Below, one piece after another: positions 7,135 to 8,225 of a stretch of DNA of 8,225 nt (position 1 is its first letter; every line of letters starts with the position of its first letter). A program made the translations under genes and the position numbers. The notes beneath the pieces were generated by a model. The model made no database searches, was not told the DNA's origin, and worked only from the letters and a program-made list of their open reading frames with translations. This DNA is from Nitrospirota bacterium (lineage in GTDB: Bacteria; Nitrospirota; Nitrospiria; Nitrospirales; UBA8639). The stretch spans positions 1-8,225 of the forward strand of contig JAOUGQ010000120.1 in the NCBI GenBank assembly GCA_029865515.1. The letters are read 5' to 3'.

Positions 7135-7218
7135 TGTTACCCCACATGATCCAGAAAGAAGTTTGCCCAAATTCTATTTTCTCAGAAAACAACTTCTCAC
7201 AGGCAGCACAAATAACCG

Positions 7219-7253
7219 GGGTCTCAAGGTAATCTTGAGACCCAGGCTTTTTT
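7219..7253 (+). terminator. Rho-independent terminator after the barrel gene
   Basis: Perfect 10-base stem GGGTCTCAAG (7219-7228) and CTTGAGACCC (7234-7243), loop GTAAT, followed after AGGC by six T (7248-7253). It lies 84 bases past the barrel gene's stop. The intact terminator argues that the barrel gene's disruption is recent. Confidence 0.88.
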
Positions 7254-7450
7254 GATGGATCATCCTCATTCAGATATTGTCCTTCCCTCCCTGATCACAA
7301 ACGACTGCCTGCGTGTAAAACGCTGAACTTCATTTGTCAGGTAACGGCTGATTAATTCTGTTCTTGTTACATTCTCTCGTACGTCATCCCCCCAAATAGT
7401 CAGGCGATCAAAAACCCGATTACCAAAATCTGCCATAACCGTCTTTCCCT

Positions 7451-7529
7451 GTCATCCCCGCCAGTGGTTAGCGGGGATCCATCCCCAAAAGGCCAAGATG
7501 GATTCCCGATAAACAATGTCGGGAATGAC
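7451..7529. repeat. Inverted pair of REP-like palindromes (GTCATYCCCG type)
   Basis: Copy A, 7451-7482, starts GTCATCCCCGC and closes GCGGGGATCCAT: stem CCCCGC/GCGGGG, loop CAGTGGTTA. Copy B, 7498-7529, is the same element in the opposite orientation: starts ATGGATTCCCGA, closes TCGGGAATGAC, stem TTCCCGA/TCGGGAA, loop TAAACAATG. Both copies are 32 bases with 9-base loops and stand 15 bases apart, a two-unit arrangement like bacterial interspersed mosaic elements. Such elements are normally intergenic and repeated through a genome. Confidence 0.75.
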
Positions 7530-7561
7530 CTCGATGGAGATGGATTCCCAGAGGTTATGCT

Positions 7562-7644
7562 GTCATCCTGAGTCAGAAGAAGAATCTGTACCCTGCTTGA
7601 CGATGCAACAGCTCAGCCAGATCCTTCGCCGTGGCATCAGGTTG
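7562..7644. repeat. Second, decayed inverted pair of palindromic elements (GTCATCCTGAG type)
   Basis: GTCATCCTGAG with GAATCTG about 20 bases on (7562-7588) is mirrored by CAGATCCTTCGCC and ATCAGGTTGA at 7618-7644. The two are roughly reverse complements with several mismatches. The core resembles the widespread intergenic repeat with ends GTCATCCTGAG and AAGGATCT. Degenerate, so moderate confidence. Confidence 0.5.
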
Positions 7645-7687
7645 AAAGCCAAATTAGTGCCTTCTCAAGTCAGCACCTATTCATCCA

Positions 7688-7825
7688 ATGCCTGAATGGA
7701 AAAATCTAAGCCTTGACCAACAACGACTCCCGACCCCTTTCTCCATTGGCGCCGTGACCCTCGCTGCCTAGGGCATTCCGATGTCACTCGCCTATGCGTC
7801 GCTCGCCGGATTGCCGCCGACCGGG
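7688..7825 (+). pseudogene. Relic of a SulP-family anion transporter, N-terminal fragment
   Basis: From the ATG at 7688 the frame reads MPEWKNLSLDQQ, then IGAVTLAA, a TAG stop at 7769-7771, then GIPMSLAYASLAGLPPTG. The joined pattern LAA(Y)GIPxSLAYASLAGLPP is the conserved first membrane region of SulP (SLC26-type sulfate/bicarbonate) transporters, with TAG in place of a tyrosine codon. Similarity ends near 7825 and a stop follows soon after. A full SulP protein has some 500-700 residues, so only about 45 remain. No ribosome site is visible. Non-functional relic. Confidence 0.7.
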
Positions 7826-7853
7826 AGTGGAAATTCGTGTCGGTGCCTCCCGA

Positions 7854-8048
7854 GCGAAGCTCCTCTTTGACGAAAACCTCTCGCCACGTCTAGTCGCACT
7901 TTTATCCTCCACGTTTCCTGATTCCGGTCACATTCGGGATGTGGGTTTGGCCCATGCTGATGACGGCATGATCTGGCCGTATACGAAAGACCAGCGGTTG
8001 CTGTTTGTGTCAAAAGATTCCCATTTTCATCAACGAAGTTTTGCCTGA
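7854..8048 (+). pseudogene. Relic of a DUF5615 PIN-like protein (toxin-type)
   Basis: About 64 residues read AKLLFDENLSPRLVALLSST, then HIRDVGLAHADDGMIWPYTK, then LLFVSKDSHFHQRSFA and a stop. This is the N-terminal half to two thirds of a DUF5615 protein, a PIN-like nuclease family often found as the toxin of small toxin-antitoxin pairs. The usual initiating MKLLFDEN is replaced by AKLLFDEN (GCG for the start), so translation could begin only from an upstream ATG at 7794 that lies in the SulP relic. The usual VSKDxDFH acidic motif reads KDSHFH, losing an aspartate, and the C-terminal part after the stop is missing. No antitoxin gene (DUF433-type) adjoins it. Probably dead. Confidence 0.7.
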
Positions 8049-8225
8049 GGTCAGAAATAGGACCGGGCTCTAATTCCCTCTAAAGGTTGACCGGCAGCGC
8101 CACGACTGTCCTGTGCTCCCGATCGCCATCCCCACCACATGAACAAGCGTAAGCACTTTTCACCCACCAACGCATTGTGTGGCCCGATTCATTGTTACCC
8201 CAATAAATCCAGGCTCAAGCCAAAG
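8049..8225. other. Right edge, no gene recognised
   Basis: A plus-strand frame opens at the ATG at 8139 (MNKRKHFSP) and runs off the edge after 29 codons. The first residues recall the start of some IS3-type transposase OrfA proteins but the rest does not, and no ribosome site is seen. Treated as unassigned. Confidence 0.3.

Larger units (their letters stand above)
7254..7687. other. Non-coding region with REP-like palindromes
   Basis: No open reading frame of substance on either strand. The left part (7254-7450) shows nothing recognisable. The right part holds two inverted pairs of palindromic elements, listed separately, and a further half-match, ATGGATTCCCA at 7540-7550. Confidence 0.6.

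Noticed and set aside
6811..7170. 119-codon minus-strand ORF across the barrel gene
   Set aside because: Antisense shadow of the barrel coding sequence; composition gives no recognisable protein.
8139..8225. Frame starting MNKRKHFSP, like the start of some IS3-type OrfA transposases
   Set aside because: Only about nine residues look similar; the following residues do not fit, and there are no terminal inverted repeats in view.

Overview
The window reads as chromosomal DNA of a diderm (Gram-negative) bacterium of moderate GC. It carries lipoproteins with lipobox signal peptides, an MCE-type intermembrane transport operon and an outer-membrane beta-barrel gene. The gene set would fit a Nitrospirota- or Proteobacteria-like organism, but nothing here fixes the taxon. 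No rRNA, tRNA, CRISPR array, prophage or intact insertion sequence was seen.

Left part (1-1911, all minus strand): a tightly coupled pqi-type operon, read right to left as pqiA half 1, pqiA half 2, then pqiB, which runs off the left edge. Each junction is an ATGA start/stop overlap. PqiA, usually one two-domain membrane protein, is split here into two single-domain proteins, each with its own zinc-ribbon-like cysteine pairs. The products should form an envelope-spanning lipid-transport system.

Middle part (2140-5836, all minus strand): four separately spaced genes for exported envelope proteins. These are a DUF3313-family lipoprotein, a SYLF/Ysc84-domain secreted protein, a second DUF3313-family lipoprotein, and a coiled-coil lipoprotein resembling DUF2959. 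Gaps of about 200-440 bases suggest separate transcripts. The first DUF3313 gene has its good start and Shine-Dalgarno one frame away from the rest of the gene. The break falls in a run of eight T inside the signal-peptide region: mutation, phase-variable switch or sequencing error.

Right part (6179-7253, plus strand): an outer-membrane beta-barrel gene with a good start, signal peptide and strong downstream terminator. It is broken by an in-frame TAA, an exact 13-base tandem duplication and a one-base shift at a G5 run. Removing the 14 extra bases and reading through the TAA gives one frame of 313 residues.

Far right (7254-8225): a gene graveyard. It holds two inverted pairs of REP-like palindromes, an N-terminal relic of a SulP anion transporter interrupted by TAG, and a relic of a DUF5615 PIN-like toxin-type protein. 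I see no complete novel system. The points most worth checking are the T8 frameshift, the lesions in the barrel gene and the clustering of envelope lipoproteins beside the Pqi operon.
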